Positions 43,301 to 54,289 of a DNA stretch of 64,000 nt are shown here, piece by piece. A program made the translations under genes and the position numbers. The notes beneath the pieces are model-generated. The model saw only the letters and a program-made list of their open reading frames with translations. It was not told where the DNA came from and made no database searches. Each line of letters begins with the position of its first letter. The stretch's first letter is position 1. The DNA comes from Allolobophora icterica (lineage: Eukaryota > Annelida > Clitellata > Crassiclitellata > Lumbricidae): assembly GCA_963556255.1 (NCBI GenBank), contig OY744616.1, positions 28,396,408 through 28,460,407 of the forward strand. Reading direction: 5' to 3'.

Positions 43301-46300
43301 CTTTCATGTTCAAGAGAAGTGGGGTTATTCGATTTAATGTCATGATCCCCAGTGGAGCCTGGTAACTATTCAAGTTTGTTCTCATAGAATGGCCCATGTG
43401 TGTAAAAAATAGCTGTTTGACACTTTCGGGCACTTCTTTCTGGGCAAATAGCGTGCTAACGAAATGTCGCATTTTTGTAGCTGTGAAGAGTTTCGCACGC
43501 TCAGTTGGAAGACCTACTTTACACACGGTATCGTGGACAGCGTGCCATCCATCGGCACAATTCAGGGAATTTCCTGTAGCTGCAAAAACGTACCGGTTCT
43601 CTGAATTAACTCCGGCATTACGACGAACATCGTCGCTGCAAAATTTCTCCATAGCCTTCACTATATGATCTAAAAAAATTACTGGGACAGAATGGCCACC
43701 TTTGCCTCTTTGATATGCAATTTTCATGCCTCGGATATGCTGCCTTTCTTGTTCTTCAGCTTCATCAGCTGGTTCACGCATTAGCCATTCATCATTGTAC
43801 GCCTCTGCCCACTGATGCATTAGCAGTCGAGCAGGCTCTCCCCCTCTGCGTCCATTGAATATCGTCAACTGCGTAACCAACAAGTCCCTCAATAAGAGGT
43901 AATCCGACGAGGACCAAAACGTGTAATTGTCGGTTAGTCTGGCAATTTCGTGATCGATGTAAGCGTGTACTCTGCTTACTTCTTCTTGATTTGGCATATT
44001 TTGCGGTTTCCTCAAAGATTTCTCCCTACGCTCCTTTATCACTGTCCTTGCTTGTCCAAATAAAGACCTTTCTTCATGTTTGAAGCAGATAATGAAATCA
44101 TCCACTATCTGTACCTCCTCCCTTTGACCCTTGCGCAGAAACCTATTAAAAACAAAGATGCTGTATGTTTAATCTGTTTTACAAGTTTTCTTGTAAATGT
44201 AATTGAATTGTATTACACAAGAAAGTGAAAAAATAATGCTAACTTTAATGATGAACCTTTGCAACGGCTGCCTAGCCAATGACAGCTTTTGATGGAAAAC
44301 CGCTATCTGCATCTTCTTCTCGCTCATTGCGCTCTGTAAATCGGCTTGATCTTTTTGATCCCAGGGCTAAAACTGCCTTGGACCAGAACCGGGCGTTCGC
44401 TGCAGTTGGTCCAAAAATCTGGAATGACCTTTCCCATCTGCTCAGGGCCAAACTAATGATTGGGTTTTCCTCATCGGTCTCGCATTCCCTAGAGGCATTT
44501 CTGTTTCCCCAAGGCTTCTGTGCTGAGAGCGCCTCTGAATAGTTACTCTGCGAAAGGCGCTTTATAAATTTATAGATACAATACAATACAATATGTACAT
44601 TTTTTATTTGAAATGACTTTAGTAACTTTTCTCACTGCATTAATCAGTTGGATATCTTATCAGGTACCTAGATTTAGCTTTTGTCAATTTCCATAGATTT
44701 AGCATTTTTTCTTACAATTTCTTCTTGTACATGAATGCGGTTTGCCATTCTTCTATAATTAACGATATGCTACTACTACAAAAACCGTGGCTCGCTGAAT
44801 TCCCCACTAACAGATCAATGACTGATCAGAAGATGCAGCTTCTACCCGAAAACCCAATATTTAAGAAGTTGTTTAAAGCAGAAATAAATATAAATTGCAG
44901 AAAATAAGTTGACTGTAGAGAACAACACTCAAATGAAACACATTGTTTTTTACTTTTTTCGTAGTTACTTTCAAAGCTTGTGTAAAATATAAAGCCAAAA
45001 AGTACACTCACGTGGCTTTTACTGCATCAGCAGTCTTGAGTAAAAGCCAGAAAAGACTTTCTTTAAGACCAGCCTTTATAGCTTCAGTATTGTCACCTTC
45101 TGTTGTGTATGCAATTAATGCTTGTTCCAGAATGTCCATATTCAGAACGCTTAACATGTCTGACACCTCTGTTATAGTCTGCTGCATATCTGCACAAAAC
45201 AATGAATAAACAAAATTAACATCAATACTAGACTACTCCATCAATACTAGACTACTCCATCATCGTTATGCAGACGACGCTCAAGCGCTCGTTCATGGCA
45301 TTCCCTCTGCACAGCTTGCATTAACTGGACGCATTGATGCTGTCTCGCGTGAGTTACACATTTGGCTGTCTTCTAATCGTCTCTCTTTGAACCCAGCTAA
45401 GACGCAGCTTATATGGTTTGGTACTCGTCGACAGCTCCTGAAGCTAGACTTCCCACTTCCTGCTCAGAAATTCCCGTCATTCACTTTTCTCTCTAGTGTC
45501 CGTGACCTTGGTGTTGTCCTTGACAGTACGCTCACCTTTTCTGAACACATTGCTAATCTTACCCGTTCTTCCTACTTTCACCTGAGACGGCTTAGAGCAA
45601 TCCGACGCTCTGTCTTCACCTCCGTTTTTACCACTATCATCCACGCCTTCATCTGTTCCAGAATTGACTACTGTAATTCTCTTTTGATTGGGCTGCCAAA
45701 AGTCCGTCTTTCTCCCCTCCAGACTGTTTTAAATGCTGCGGCCAGATTAATAGCCTGACTCCCTCGCTGGTCTCATATTTCCTCTTTCATGTTCGATCAT
45801 CTTCATTGGCTTCCCCTTACTGCTCTGATTCAGCTTAAAGTTCTCACTTTAGTCCTTCGGTCCTATACAGGGTTACCACCTAAGTACCTCTGTGACCTTG
45901 TTCGTCTGCCAATTTCAGCCACTTCCCTCCGTCCATTGCGATCGCTTAATCGCCATGATCTTCTTGTACCACGAGCCAGGACCACTATGGCCAAAACTCG
46001 AGCCTTTTCTTGCATTGGTCCTGCTCTATGGAATCAACTCTCTCCATTGACACGTGCTTCTTTACTAGCTGGTGGCCCAAGTGCCTCGTTCCGCTGTCTT
46101 AAAACTACTTTCTATTCACTAGGTCTTTCGCACTGTGAGCGCCTCTGATTAGCGAATACTGTGAGAGGCGCTTTATAAATGTTTAGATACAATACAATAC
46201 AATACAATACTCCAGATTTCAGTTTAAATTACTCAAATTAGTGAATACTATTGCACCAAATAACAACTGCAAAACTGTTGTGTTATTATATATATAATTA

Positions 46301-47428
46301 GCAATTCATAATTGAATATTATCTTTCAGTTTATTGTTAGAGTACAATTACATTTTATGTATTCTTGTCTTCTTAATTCGATCACGTATTCTGAGATAAG
46401 GCAAAGTAAAGCACAAAAGGTTCATGCTTCTGTCACCAGCAGTACTCTCTGGACGTTCAGCCAAAATGCAAAAATAAGCAGCAGTTCAGTAATGCACAGC
46501 TTTTTGTTCTAGGTTTTAATAATAATAATAATAATATTTATTCTTTAATTAAGCGCCTGCAAACGCACTGCGCTGTACATGTACATGTTATGCGATAAAT
46601 CTTAACTACTAACAGAACAGACAGCCTGCAATACACGGCGCAAATTGCAGCCTACAAAGCATGTCCGCCTATGGGACTCGATCCTTGTACCTCTCGCACT
46701 CTACGCCAGATGTTATCCAATGCGCTACCGGGCATGATATTACACTCGGATCAGAACAACCAAATGCATAGAGTCAAAGCCACTGTGTCTGCTAATATAC
46801 TATTTAAGAAATATATGTAATTAAATAAACAAAATTTAAAGTATACTTAAAATACAGCAGTATGGCCTTGCAAGAGTTCGAACTCTTTCTCTTCTGTTAA
46901 GAAACTTCTTGAAACTCATTATTTCTTGTTGGCTTTAAAACATTTGGATTCAAATAGCTCTTCGCCAGACGACTGACTAACCACACCTCAGATTCGCATT
47001 CTGTGTGACCTTGCATGTGTTAAAAATGTTTGTAATAATAATAAATAATAATATTCATTAAAGTTGCATTCATAGGTATTTCCAGTTAGTCATGCTTTAA
47101 ACCGATAACAACAGTCTTTGTCAAATTCACAAATACTGCTTAAGTTGTACTTTGAGCTACTAACACAACTATAGATTGCAATATCAGAGCAAAGTTGTAC
47201 AACCTGAACTGGACAATGAAGCTTCGTGTCTGAAGTAAAGGAACAAAGATGACAGACGTCGCATATGCGTTTTTGCGGCTTTTATGGCCTGCATTTTCTT
47301 ATCTCTGCAGGAACCATCTTTGTCAAACATTCGCTTTCCGACCAAAAGCACTGTTGCATCCGTTTTGCAGATGTGACCAATTTCATCATCTCTAATTGTG
47401 GACAAAACATCCTCTTCAAATGCCGTAC
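40193..47428 (-). CDS. Multi-exon gene with a tyrosine-recombinase-like core
   Basis: Six exons with matching phases (47204-47428, 45012-45189, 43247-44142, 42395-42463, 41768-41941, 40193-40332) give at least 560 residues ending in a TGA. The large exon holds the catalytic pattern of tyrosine recombinases: Arg in FNGRRGGEP, Lys in the QRGKGGHSVPV hairpin, Arg in TKMRHF, His in MGHS and Tyr nine residues later in NSYQ. The His normally three residues before the second Arg is Thr. Downstream are an acidic linker and a RWSKAETDTIHDYF helix. The domain is that of Crypton/DIRS-type enzymes and of host genes derived from them. Introns and intact splice sites suggest a host-type gene, but a family of mobile origin cannot be excluded. 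The 5' end is not resolved. Confidence 0.75.
40450..40660 (+). mobile_element. SINE body copy
   Basis: Matches the body of the SINE at 21845-22135 (AGAAATTTG..., AAGATGAGGCGGCGAGG..., GAGGCTCAGAAAATGAAG...). The tRNA-like head is lost. Intronic. Confidence 0.65.
41235..41522. mobile_element. hAT-like MITE
   Basis: The left end is CAGTGCTTTTTTTC and the right end GAAAAAAAACCCTG. Exact 8-bp target duplication AGAACTAC at 41227-41234 and 41523-41530. Interior has GGTTCCGGAACGGAAC repeats. A truncated relative is at 49240-49392. It lies in the last intron of the recombinase-like gene. Confidence 0.82.
41550..41712. mobile_element. Small TIR element
   Basis: Ends CATGGGCGTTCGCAGGA and, inverted, CCATGGGCGTCCGGAGG. 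C/G runs inside. The target duplication is not clear. Confidence 0.55.
41768..41941 (-). CDS. Recombinase-like gene, exon with WSKAE helix
   Basis: A 174-bp phase 1-1 exon, acceptor CCGTTTCAG and donor GTATGT. An acidic start (VEFESDVDFDPTSEEPD) is followed by a basic stretch and RWSKAETDTIHDYFKSWF, resembling the W-x-x-x-E start of a Myb/SANT-type helix. Confidence 0.78.
42395..42463 (-). CDS. Recombinase-like gene, short acidic exon
   Basis: A 69-bp phase 1-1 exon, acceptor TTTTTTCTAG and donor GTATTA. Reads PLLESISPAHEGDGAEV, then SSPAD. Confidence 0.65.
42770..43030 (-). mobile_element. Non-LTR retrotransposon 3' fragment
   Basis: The minus strand reads MVPRSRTAIMQRRSFSVAGP, then MTWNGLPIALRL and TNLKTALFSRG with a stop, and a GGGCGCTATATAAATG tail. 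Same family as 24430-24880. Intronic. Confidence 0.82.
43247..44142 (-). CDS. Recombinase-like gene, catalytic exon
   Basis: An 896-bp exon, phase 2 in and 1 out, acceptor TTTAATAG and donor GTAAGA. Counting from the Met at 44103-44105: Arg86 (NGRRGGE), Lys136 (RGKGGH), Arg213 (KMRHF), His239 (MGHS), Tyr248 (NSYQ, 43362-43364). N-terminal of this it reads FLRKGQREEVQIVDDF and EKSLRKPQNMPNQEE. The tail is Ser/Gly/Lys-rich. Confidence 0.85.
44275..44592 (+). mobile_element. Non-LTR retrotransposon 3' fragment
   Basis: Reads SLRSVNRLDLFDPRAKTAL, then FAAVGPKIWNDLSHLLRAK, a stop, and GGCGCTTTATAAATTTATAG with an (ATACA)n tail. Intronic, opposite strand to the gene. Confidence 0.85.
45012..45189 (-). 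CDS. Recombinase-like gene, helical exon
   Basis: A 178-bp exon, phase 1 in and 2 out, acceptor TTTTGTGCAG and donor GTGAGT. Reads MQQTITEVSDMLSVLNMD, ILEQALIAYTTEG and ESLFWLLLKTADAVKAT. It joins to FLRKG of the catalytic exon. Confidence 0.8.
45255..46205 (+). mobile_element. 5'-truncated non-LTR retrotransposon with RT core
   Basis: Starts at HHRYADDAQALVHG, with the catalytic YADD of reverse transcriptase, and continues IWLSSNRLSLNPAKTQL, DYCNSLLIGLPK, FDHLHWLPL and FSCIGPALWNQLSPL. One in-frame TGA (about 45757) breaks ARLIA-LPRWSH. The tail is GGCGCTTTATAAAT plus (ATACA)n. A 19-bp tandem duplication (ATCAATACTAGACTACTCC) abuts the 5' end. Confidence 0.9.
46510..46740 (-). mobile_element. 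tRNA-derived SINE with (AAT)n tail
   Basis: The minus strand has box A-like TAGCGCATTGG and box B-like GGATCGAGTCCC. The tail is (AAT)n at 46518-46535. Not a functional tRNA. Confidence 0.6.
47204..47428 (-). CDS. Recombinase-like gene, first well supported exon
   Basis: A 225-bp phase 1-1 exon, acceptor TTATCATAAG and donor GTTGTA. Reads TAFEEDVLSTIRDDEIGH, KTDATVLLVGKRMFD and THMRRLSSLFLYFRHE. No start Met precedes it in the exon, so at least one exon lies upstream. Confidence 0.75.
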
Positions 47429-47929
47429 CTTATGATAAAAAAAAATAACACAAACATTAAGAAAACACAGTGCTTCATACTTCATAATTAACTATCCACA
47501 GCAAAATTTTTTACTTATATCTTCTAAATAATTACCTGATAACGGTTTGCATTTGGTACGTCATCGATTGATACTTTGTGCATTAGACACCAGTGTGATA
47601 AAAATTATATATTACAATTAATGCCATGTGAAAAAAATAAGTTCTACAGGTGGTAAAGTCGCTGGCACACACAGTAGCTTTTCAGGCACTGGATGAAAAT
47701 GTACAAATCGTGAGCCTTTTTGAAATCCTCCCGTGGTTTATCGTCTGGCTTCAGATAAAGTCTCTGCAGGGCTTCCAGACTCAGCATAACTTAGTTGCTG
47801 CTGCCGATGGGTTTTCCTGACCAACAAAACCTGCATCCGTCAGTAGGTATTTGTCATAGGCTATGATGCAAACGGGTTTGATACATTTTTAAATTCTTGA
47901 GTTTTGTTAAATGACTTTTCATATTGATA
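47429..47929. other. Intron or intergenic, nothing firm
   Basis: A possible exon end with donor GTAATT at about 47533 has no consistent frame with 47428. Nothing else recognised. Confidence 0.4.
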
Positions 47930-48145
47930 ACCGGTCTTGGTCTTGGTCTTGCGAGACCAAGACCAAGACTTTGAACCTCAAGACCAAGACTAAGACCAAG
48001 ACTTTGAACCTCAAGACCAAGACTAAGACCAAGACTTTGAACCTCAAGACCAAGACCAAGACCAAGACTTTCGGTCTCAAGACCAAGACCAAGAATTTTG
48101 AAATCGAGCTCGAGTGCACTCGAGACCAAGACCTTGGTCCCGAGG
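47930..48145. repeat. (AAGACC)n-derived minisatellite
   Basis: Units of AAGACCAAGACC separated by TTTGAACCTC, period about 48 bp at the centre. The VLVLVLRFK frames are artefacts. It abuts the LINE at 48150. Confidence 0.9.
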
Positions 48146-48149
48146 ACAA

Positions 48150-49245
48150 CAAGTCTGGTGTAAAGTGAAATATCCTTCAAAAGATTCTGGTAGGAGATTA
48201 TGACTATAAGAATAAATCATTTCAGCAATTTGGAAGGTCTTGATCTGTTTAAGATGCAGAAGCTTAAGAGTTTTAAATAGAGGTTTTGAATGATCATATC
48301 GACCTGCTCCCTCAACGAATTGCTCTTTTTTGCAGTAAGGATAACTTGTGAAGATCAGATTCATAAGTTGACGCCCATACCAAGTTGCAATAGCCAAGAT
48401 AGGGAAGGATTAAGGTGTTATGAAGACTCAGTCTGATGTTTTTAGGAAGCATTTTTGCAACTCTCGAAATTATTCCAATGTTTTTCGCAATTTTTAGGGG
48501 AATGTAGTAAATATGGGTTTTCCAAGTTATGTGTTGGTCAATGAAGACACCAAGAAACTTCATCGAGTCTACTTCAGCGATTGGAAGACTATTAATGGAT
48601 AAATTCCCAGTTATTGGTCTAATTTTCCTATGAGATTTGAAGATTACGTTATTCCCTAATTTGAGTGTCAATTTATTTGCAACAAACCAGTCGTTCACTT
48701 TAATAAGCTCCATGTTAGCAGATTCCAAAATGGTTGCCCAAGAAGTACCAGACTGGATAATGTTAGTATCATCAGCAAAGAGTATGAACTAAGCAGACGT
48801 AGAGATCTTTGCAAGGTCATTTACATACAATAGGAAAAGAAGAGGCCCCAGGTTAGAACCTTTGGGAACCCCGAGGTAATAATTTCCGGCAATGACAAAA
48901 TCCCATTACAGCTTACTATTTGAGTACGTGATTCTAAGTAGCTCATAAACCAAGTAAGCAAGACCCCCTAATTGCAAAGTTGGCAAGCTTATTTATTAGT
49001 ATGGTATGATCGACAGAATCGAAAGCCTTGTCTACGTCAATTAACACCCCTACTGCATATTCATTGTTATCAAGTGCCCTTGAAATGTTGTCCTCCATGT
49101 GGAGGAGTGCTATAAAAGTAGAATGCTCCTTCTGGAATCCATGTTGGGAGGAGTGTAGAGTTTTGGTCTTATTGATAAGACCTTTGATGCATAATTTTTT
49201 CGAAAATTTTTGCAAAGAATGGTAAGATAATTTTCGGGATTGGGG
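48150..49245 (-). mobile_element. Non-LTR retrotransposon, reverse transcriptase domain
   Basis: The minus strand, read through a few stops and shifts, gives GVLIDVDKAFDSVDHTIL, VPKGSNLGPLLFLLYVNDL, FILFADDTNI, VDSMKFLGVFIDQHITWK and LPYLGYCNLVWAS...QKRAIR. Motif order is that of LINE RT, with FADD in the catalytic box. Decayed. Truncated at both ends. Confidence 0.9.
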
Positions 49246-49392
49246 GTGGGGAGGGGTCTCAATAAACACTTAAAACAGTTCAAAACACTGAAATTCAATT
49301 AAAATAAATAAATTATTGTTTTTATTATTAAAATAAATAAATTAGTTTTTAGTACCTGAAAAAAGGTGCGTTCCGGCTGAAAAAAAGCACTG
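49240..49392. mobile_element. Truncated hAT-like MITE
   Basis: Matches the right half of 41235-41522 (GGGGAGGGGTCTCAATAAAC to GAAAAAAAGCACTG). The left end is missing, cut at the LINE junction. Confidence 0.7.
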
Positions 49393-49399
49393 CTCCTAC

Positions 49400-49905
49400 C
49401 CTGACTCATCTTATATTCCGCCTTCCAATTCTTCTCGCCGTAAACGACACCCGCCTTGACAGCTACTCTGCCTCTCCTGATCCGGTACCCTGGAATTCGG
49501 ACTTGGACCTCTTTTGGACTTTTATCTTTTTGGACTACTCTCTGGAAACCCCCTTTTGATTTGGTTTGGCCTCCTGGAATTTGGACTTGGACCTCTTTTG
49601 GACCACTCTCTGGAAACACTCTGATCTGGTACCCTGGAAATCGGACTTGGATCTCTTTTGGACTACTCTCTGGAAACCCCCTTTTGATTTGGTTTGGCCT
49701 CCTGGAATTTGGACTTGGACCTCTTTTGGACCACTCTCTGGAAACCCCCTGATCTGGTACTCTTGAAATCGGACTTGGACCTCTTTTGGATTACTCCCTG
49801 GAACCCCCTCTGATCTGACGTAGCGCTCGTGAATAGGCTGGAGCCCTGCGCTTGGCCTTCGAGTGGCGCTTTAGAAGTTTGGAGATTACGAATTACGAAT
49901 TACGA
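49400..49905 (+). mobile_element. LINE 3' region with internal tandem repeats
   Basis: About five units of 62-69 bp containing GGACTTGGACCTCTTTTGGA at 49490-49815, then TAGCGCTCGTGAATAGGCTGG and a GTGGCGCTTTAGAAG... ATTACGA tail, as at 60538-61069. Confidence 0.65.
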
Positions 49906-50335
49906 GGCAGCTTCATTGCCAGGTCTTTCTGAATGTTAATAAAATATTCATTAAATTTGTCTGACATTACTTTGGGATCTTACAGATATACATACATACA
50001 TAAATACAGACATACATGTATGCATATATATACATACATGCATATATACATACATACATATACATATACTTACATACATATATACAGACTGGGCCGTAAA
50101 AAGGTAACCCCTACAGGTTTCTGGACCATCAAAAACAGTGGGTAGACTCAGTAAAAGTTATATAAAATTGGTTCTATTTGAAATATTTTTTTGAAATTTG
50201 GCTTTTATACACACATGTGAATTACTTTTAAGCCAGTAAAACTTGATTTAAGAAGCCTTACTTATAGCCGAAATATTAGCAAAACCTATAGGGGGTTACT
50301 ATTTTTGGCCTACCCTGAACATATACAGTGATGGG
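49906..50335. other. Intergenic stretch with short (CATA)n runs
   Basis: Degenerate (CATA)n at about 49988-50080. The rest is unique and unrecognised. Confidence 0.5.
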
Positions 50336-50864
50336 CAATAGTTAACTAAAAAGTTGCTAACTTAGTTTAACTAAAAAAATTTAGTTAAGGAAGAAGTTTA
50401 ACTAAAAAATAGTTTAGTTAAAACCATAGTTGCTAACTAAAAAGTTTAACTAAAAAATTGCCAACAATAATTGCCAACTATTTTCCGCAATCAACATTGA
50501 ACACTGTCAACAACTCAACGCGAAACTTATTGATTAACACTGCATGATTTTAGCTCTAACAGCCTGTGTTTTCAAATTCATACACTATTTACAGTGTGCT
50601 TGTAACTAGAACAGCACACATTGCATAGTTGGAAAGTGAAATTGTCATTGACGCTCTGTATTATTACAGTTCACTTAACCTCTGTTATTGTGAAAATGTT
50701 TGTCACAAAAAGTTGAAAAAAGTTGGAAGAAGTTTAACTACTTTTTCCTAGTTTAGTTAACAAATTGCCAAAATTAGTTGTCCATTATTTACTTAAACTA
50801 TATTTTTTTGAGTTGGAAAATAGTTTTAGTTTAACTTAAAAAAATAGTTTAGTGCCCATCACTG
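50336..50864. mobile_element. hAT-like MITE rich in AGTTTAACTAA
   Basis: Ends CAGTGATGGGCAATAG and, inverted, CAGTGATGGGCACTAAAC. Flanked by AACATATA (50328-50335) and AACATACA (50865-50872), an 8-bp duplication with one change. Interior is made of AGTTTAACTAAAAA repeats. Confidence 0.8.
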
Positions 50865-50867
50865 AAC

Positions 50868-51130
50868 ATACATACACATACATACATACATACATACATA
50901 CATACATACATACATACATACATACATACATACATACATACATACATACATACATACATACATGCATGCATACATGCATATATATACATGCATACATACA
51001 TATATATATACATACATACATACAAACTCACAATACATACATACATACATACATCCATACATACATCCATACATCCATACATGCATACATACATACATAC
51101 ACACATACATACATACATACATGCATACAT
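50868..51130. repeat. (CATA)n microsatellite
   Basis: About 260 bp of imperfect CATA units directly after the MITE. Confidence 0.95.
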
Positions 51131-51279
51131 GCCGAACACGGGATTAAATGCAATCTACAGTCTCTGTTTTTTAAAAGGGCTAAAACTAAGGCCAGTGTCA
51201 TTGACCTGGGTGCCATGCAAGGTTATGGAACCATAATTGAGTTATGAAATGTTGAGATACAAAATGTTGAAGCATCTAG

Positions 51280-51990
51280 ATACAAATGATGTTTTATAGG
51301 TAAACTGACATGGCTTCTCTAGAAACAGATGATGTCTGACTAACCTGCTACAAGCACTAGAAGAGTGGACACAAGCAATGGATGACGAGTTTGGGGTTGG
51401 TGCAATTTTCTTGGATTATCAACAGGAATTTGATGCAGTGCCTCACCAAAGATTGATAAGCAAACATAAAGGATATGGAATTTGTTTGAAATTGCTGAAA
51501 TGACCTTAGGTCTTCTTTACAAATCGTAAAATGCGAGTGGTCTTTAAATGGACATAAGACAGATTGGACAACAGTTCTCAGTTGAGTTCCAACAGGATCA
51601 GTTTTATAACCGTTGCTGTTTTTAATTTATGTGATCTTATTGCGACCTACAAAATTCTACATGAACTCAAGAACCTAAAGAAAAGATGAAAAACTTCTGC
51701 CAGAGGGCAGCAAATGGAAATAATTATGTGAGAACACAATTTGAGTCTGTGCCATAAGCGGGTGCTATGCTATTGGACATCAGAAAATTCTTTTTTAGCC
51801 AAAGAATTGTGCATCACTGTAGGCCTACCTGGTTACATCCATAACATAGTAGGCCTATCTGCACCAGCGTGAGCACTTTCAAACAGAAACTGGACAGTTG
51901 GATGAAACTATATAGGCACTAAAAGCTCATATAGCTTACCTAACCTGTTAACTGTAACTGATTACAGTAACAGAATATACGAGCACCCAT
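51280..51990 (+). mobile_element. Non-LTR (CR1-like) reverse transcriptase fragment
   Basis: Reads GVGAIFLDYQQEFDAVPHQR, LISKHKGYGI, then a shifted RVVFKWT and, after a deletion, DLIATYKILHELKNLKK. Matches the FLDFxKAFDxVPHxxLLxKL box of CR1-like LINEs. Heavily decayed. Confidence 0.78.
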
Positions 51991-52131
51991 GAACAAACTT
52001 TTTTTACTCAATGTTAGATATAAAAATCTTAATTCTACAACATGTTGGCAACACAAACTGCTTAGTACGGATATCTGTATGCTACATTGCACAAATATTT
52101 GGTAAGGGAAAAAAATCAGACACAAACTAAC

Positions 52132-52197
52132 CTATACTTGATGAGAAGGTAACTTGACGCAGTGAGAACCCTGAAATGATCCTACTGTGCTGGCAAC
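52132..52197 (-). other. Candidate upstream exon of the recombinase-like gene
   Basis: A 66-bp segment between CCTTACAG and a GTTAGT donor. It is open in one frame (CQHSRIISGFSLRQVTFSSS) with phase 1-1, which would fit the exon at 47428. It may equally be untranslated. Confidence 0.4.
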
Positions 52198-52831
52198 CTG
52201 TAAGGAAACATACAAAGCAGGAATAGCATCACAAGGTAGCTAAAACAAGTAGACCTGACACCATGTAGACCAAAAAGCTAGCAAATAAAACACTAAACAG
52301 CTGCTTGAGGATGAGAAAGCAGTATATAACTTTCGATTACCGTGTTGACTTAACATCCCGAAACTTCATCATCGTCAAAATTATTAAATTTTGTTTGAGA
52401 ACCTTTGCACCATTGGGTGAACGATAATAATTTATTCTTTTGACTTGTTTCATGAATACAAAATATTTGAATACAAAATTGCCAAAATATATGGGATGTG
52501 ACTATTTAAAATGCAGTATGACTGCACTGTTTACATAAATATCAGACAAAATTGTCTTTCTAACTTACCAAAGCGTTACGAAAGACTCATGTAAGGAAGT
52601 TTTTTGATTTTACTATGTTCTCTCTATGTAACAGATATAAGCAGAAATGTAAATATAGCTAATTAGGCCTATTATAAACGCTATACGGAAATGGAAACAA
52701 CAGGAATTAAAGAAAATTCAAGTTTTTTCAACACATAGTCTTGCTCGAGGCTAGGCCTACCTGTAACCATATTTACTTGTGAATTTAAAAAAAGTAGAAA
52801 ATTGTAATATTTAAAAATAATTGTCACTCAC

Positions 52832-52945
52832 CAAGAACTGTCCTCTTTTCCGGTAGTCGAAATAAAACAACGCACCTTATAGCACCACCGAGACTATTGT
52901 AGATATTGCGAACATCACGTACACAAGATTTAACAGTTCTGCCTC
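52832..52945 (-). other. Candidate first exon
   Basis: Lies 30 to 140 nt after a TATA box and ends at a strong donor GTGAGTG. No good start codon with an open frame through the donor, so probably 5' UTR. Confidence 0.4.
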
Positions 52946-52974
52946 TTTGCCTCTTCGAAAGCGCCTTTTATACC

Positions 52975-52982
52975 GTATGTGC
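52975..52982 (-). promoter_or_regulatory. TATA box
   Basis: TATAAAAG on the minus strand followed by GCGC. It is placed to start a transcript near 52945-52950 running toward the recombinase-like gene. Confidence 0.5.
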
Positions 52983-53219
52983 TCTCTACAGGGGTATGCT
53001 TGGCCCAAAGCCTAATGCCAACAGCTGCTATTACCTTCCTTAGTAGAACACAGGGGCCTGTTAAAAGGTCGCCATCATCACTAGACGTAACCTGAACTAA
53101 GAAAACAGACCTGGTCAGCCTTTGGTTCACTAAACGTTCTTACATCGGAGCGAACATCAGACGCATCCGATAATTAGCCCATCAGTGCTTCTGCTAGAGG
53201 AGCCGCCACCCTTGATGCT

Positions 53220-54120
53220 ACATATGTAGTCAGACGGACACACACACATACAGATGGACAGGTATACAAACAGACATACAGGTGAACAGACATAAAGGCA
53301 GACAGATAAGCACATCAACAGACGGACAGACATGCAGACAGACAGACAACCATACGAACGGACAGACACACAGACGGAAGACTTACAGCCAACAGAAATG
53401 AAGGCAGACAGATAAACACATCAACAGACGGACGGACATGCAGACAGACAGACAACCATACGAACGGACAGACACATAGACGGAAGACTTACAGCCAACA
53501 GACATAAAGGCAGACAGATAAACACACCAACAGACGGACAGACTCCAGGTGGCCAGACACTCCAGGTGGACAGACTCCAGGCGGCCAGACAGACAGACAA
53601 CCAACCATACGAACCGTCAGACAGACATACTGAAAGACGGACAAACGTACTTACGTACAGACATAAATACAGAAAGACGGACAGACAAATAGACGCACAA
53701 CATACATACATACACCAAGTGATATACCTGGACTAGTACTGTTACAGGGTTGAGGGATTCGTCATTGTTTGTCGTTTTCATCACTGCGTCTGGTCCCCGT
53801 CATTAGTCGTAACCTGAAGTGCCAAGAGAAGACTGGATTTGAACCCATAGGGCGTGTGTTCGATAGAAGTCGGAGCGAGATATAATTGCTTAGCAGCGAC
53901 GGTTTCGGGGAAGGGTTAGTGGCTTGTTAGAGCCAAGAATTTCACTCCTCGCAGGCAAGCATAACGGTTGTTATCACCCCCCTGGAGCTTCCGCCAAGCG
54001 GCTTCCACCAATCAGCTGGGACACAGTATCACAGTACAAACATCATTACCTTCAACTGTGATACAATAGATCGACCATTGTGCAGCCAAGTAGCCAGATG
54101 GCTGATCAACCTACATGTAA
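53220..54120 (-). repeat. Composite repeat: (TGTC)n block in reverse plus dispersed unit
   Basis: GACA/CAGA tracts at 53220-53710 (internally duplicated, about 53280-53400 and 53400-53530), then a unit at 53790-54120 (CATTAGTCGTAACCTGAAGTG...) that recurs at about 58830-59110, also after a reverse (TGTC)n tract. Confidence 0.7.
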
Positions 54121-54289
54121 TCCTACTATCTACCCTCCCAATCCGGCCAGTTTGGCTGAACCCAACAATCTTGAGAGCAGAAATTGCCTTAATAACAGAA
54201 ACACGGTTCTGTAAGAAGGGTCTTGACAAAGAAATTTCCCTGAAGAATGTTCATTTATTAGTGATGACCGGTTAAAGAGGAAAGAATGT

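Noticed and set aside
52930..53130. 66-residue minus-strand ORF as a gene
   Set aside because: It overlaps the TATA box and is adjacent to dispersed repeats; no domain or splice support.
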